Source: an uncultured Azospirillum sp. (GTDB lineage: Bacteria; Pseudomonadota; Alphaproteobacteria; Azospirillales; Azospirillaceae). Taken from it: a stretch of DNA of 40,422 nt. The notes beneath the pieces were generated by a model. That model did no database searches. It saw nothing but the letters and a program-made list of their open reading frames with translations, and was not told the DNA's origin. Both the position numbers and the translations under genes were made by a program. Shown here piece by piece: positions 39,050-40,422 of the stretch (its first letter is position 1; each line of letters begins with the position of its first letter). The stretch spans positions 1 through 40,422 of the forward strand of contig NZ_CAMLJP010000052.1 in NCBI RefSeq assembly GCF_946480385.1. Reading direction: 5' to 3'.

Positions 39050-40422
39050 TCACGACCCCTGGCTGAGCGCTTCGGCCAGCGCGCGGTCCTGCGGCCGGCT
39101 GCCGGCGACCACCTGCATATGCGGGAACGGGATCTCGATCCCCAGCTCGTCGAAGCGCTTCTTCATCCGCTTGTTGAAGGCGCGCTGGACGCCCCACTGC
39201 TTGATCGGCCGCGTCTTGAAGCGGGCGAGGATGACGATGGCGGAATCGGCGAACTTGTCGACGCCCATCACCTCCAGCGGGGCCAGGATGTCGGCGGCGA
39301 ATTCGGCGTCTGCCTGCATCTCCTTGCCCAGCGCCACCAGCGTGTCGATCACATGGTCGGGGTCCTCGTGGTAGGCGACGCTGACGTTGAAGACGGCGAA
39401 GGAGAAGTCCTTGGTCAGGTTCTTGACCGTCGTCACCGAGCTGAAGGGGATGGAATGCACCGCCCCCGCCGAGTCGCGCAGCCGGATCGAGCGGATGGAA
39501 ATCGCCTCGCACACGCCGGAATGGCCGCCGCCGACATCGACCACGTCGCCGACCGAGATGGAATCCTCGAACAGGATGAACAGGCCGGTGATGATGTCCT
39601 TGACCAGCGTCTGCGATCCGAAACCGATGGCCAGACCGACGACACCGGCACCGGCCAGCAGCGGCGCGATGTTCACGCCCAGTTCCGACAGGGTGATCAG
39701 CGACACCATCGTCACCAGCAGGATCAGAAAGGCGTTGCGCAGCAGCGGCAGCAGCGTGCGCATGCGGGCGCTGCGTTCGATCTTGGTGCCGTTGCTGTCG
39801 GTGCTGGTCAGGAAATGCTCGATCAGCGCACTCACCACCTCCCAGGCGACGATGGCGCCGGCCAGCAGCAGGCCGATGGAGATGATGCTGCCGACCACGC
39901 GGCGGCCGATCGTCGATTCCACCAGGCTGAGCGTGTCGATGCCCCAGCCGTTCAGCGCGACGCCCAGCGCGACCAGCCAGATGATGGCCTTGCCGATGCG
40001 CTGGACGACGGGAAGGTAATGGAAGGCGCGGGTGTGGAGCTGCGGCAGGTTGCCGGCCAGTTCGCGGTTCATCGTCAGGCCGCGGCGCAGCGACCGGTTC
40101 AGTCCGGTCACCAGCAGCCGCGCCACCACCACCGACAGCACGGTCACGGCGGTGCCGCGGGCCAGATATTCGAACCCGCCATAGACGTTCAGCACCCAAA
40201 CGCCAAGCGTCACCACGACATAGAGGATGGCCAGCACGTGCCAGATCTCGGCGAAGCGGCGGCGTGCGGTGCGCAGGACCGCCCCCTGCCCTTCCGCCTC
40301 GCGCCGGGCGGTCGCCAGCGGGTCGCCGTCGCCCGACAGCGGGTTGCCGCGCATCCACTCGGCGACGCCGATGCGGTTCTGCAGGATCAGCGCGATCAGC
40401 ATGCCGGCGATCACCACGCCCA
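39050..40422 (-). CDS. MscS-type mechanosensitive channel (N-terminus beyond window)
   Basis: At least 455 residues of an MscS-family channel. Several membrane helices precede the pore helix, here L-G-V-N-I-A-P-L-L-A-G-A-G-V-V-G-L-A-I-G-F, followed by G-S-Q-T-L-V-K-D-I-I-T-G-L-F-I-L-F-E-D. A beta domain comes next (V-G-D-V-V-D-V-G-G, S-I-R-L-R-D, I-P-F-S-S-V-T-T-V-K-N-L-T-K-D), then the cytoplasmic vestibule. It relieves osmotic pressure during down-shock. The extra N-terminal helices put it with the larger MscS variants. The frame runs off the end of the window, so the start and full length are not known. A strong terminator follows. Confidence 0.9.
   Translation of the reverse strand, partial: GVVIAGMLIALILQNRIGVAEWMRGNPLSGDGDPLATARREAEGQGAVLRTARRRFAEIWHVLAILYVVVTLGVWVLNVYGGFEYLARGTAVTVLSVVVARLLVTGLNRSLRRGLTMNRELAGNLPQLHTRAFHYLPVVQRIGKAIIWLVALGVALNGWGIDTLSLVESTIGRRVVGSIISIGLLLAGAIVAWEVVSALIEHFLTSTDSNGTKIERSARMRTLLPLLRNAFLILLVTMVSLITLSELGVNIAPLLAGAGVVGLAIGFGSQTLVKDIITGLFILFEDSISVGDVVDVGGGHSGVCEAISIRSIRLRDSAGAVHSIPFSSVTTVKNLTKDFSFAVFNVSVAYHEDPDHVIDTLVALGKEMQADAEFAADILAPLEVMGVDKFADSAIVILARFKTRPIKQWGVQRAFNKRMKKRFDELGIEIPFPHMQVVAGSRPQDRALAEALSQGS

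Noticed and set aside
38457..40358. 633-codon leftward frame across the channel and permease genes
   Set aside because: Frame shadow of both genes; Arg/Gly-rich with no family pattern.

Overview
The window is very GC-rich DNA of alphaproteobacterial character. The host part resembles Azospirillum and related Rhodospirillales; this is inferred from gene content and codon use, because no rRNA or other species marker is present. It has two parts.

Positions 1 to about 30165 hold most of a Mu-like transposable prophage, lying in reverse orientation. Its early end is on the right and its structural genes run leftward, off the window start. From right to left it contains: a left end with repeated putative transposase-binding sites (30015-30165); a superinfection-immunity membrane protein; a rightward Cro/CI-type repressor; and a leftward Ner-like regulator across an operator-rich intergenic region. 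Next come an unrecognised early protein, a MuA-type DDE transposase and a MuB-type ATPase. A block of tightly overlapping small early/middle genes follows (winged-helix, zinc-ribbon, DUF3164, DUF2786, GemA/gp16), then a Mor-like activator, an endolysin, a holin candidate and DUF2730. The head genes are a VpaChn25_0724-type protein, small and large terminase, a DUF935 portal, a MuF protein with a C-terminal PBECR2-type nuclease domain, a protease with probable nested scaffold, a DUF2190 cement protein and the major capsid protein. The tail genes are gp35-like, DUF1320, gpG, a terminator candidate, the tail tube, a G/GT chaperone pair with a clear -1 frameshift signal, and a tape measure cut by the window edge. 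There is no contractile sheath gene where one would be expected, so the virion is probably a siphovirus of the B3/D3112/RcapMu kind. One rightward gene (12277-12786) interrupts the leftward late operon between portal and MuF and looks like a moron.

Positions of about 30166-40422 are chromosomal. They carry two membrane/coiled-coil proteins of unknown role, an adenosine-kinase-type PfkB kinase, an HxlR regulator overlapping a FabF-type ketoacyl synthase, an EI24-domain membrane protein, a bactofilin, endonuclease III, an unrecognised 168-residue protein, a DUF2244 protein, a low-affinity iron permease-family protein and an MscS-type channel cut by the window end. Several clear hairpin terminators and a perfect dyad upstream of the HxlR gene are visible.

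The strongest observations are the frameshift cassette in the tail chaperone genes, the MuF nuclease domain next to an antisense moron, the operator repeats at the immunity region, and the regularly spaced end-binding sites that place the phage terminus.
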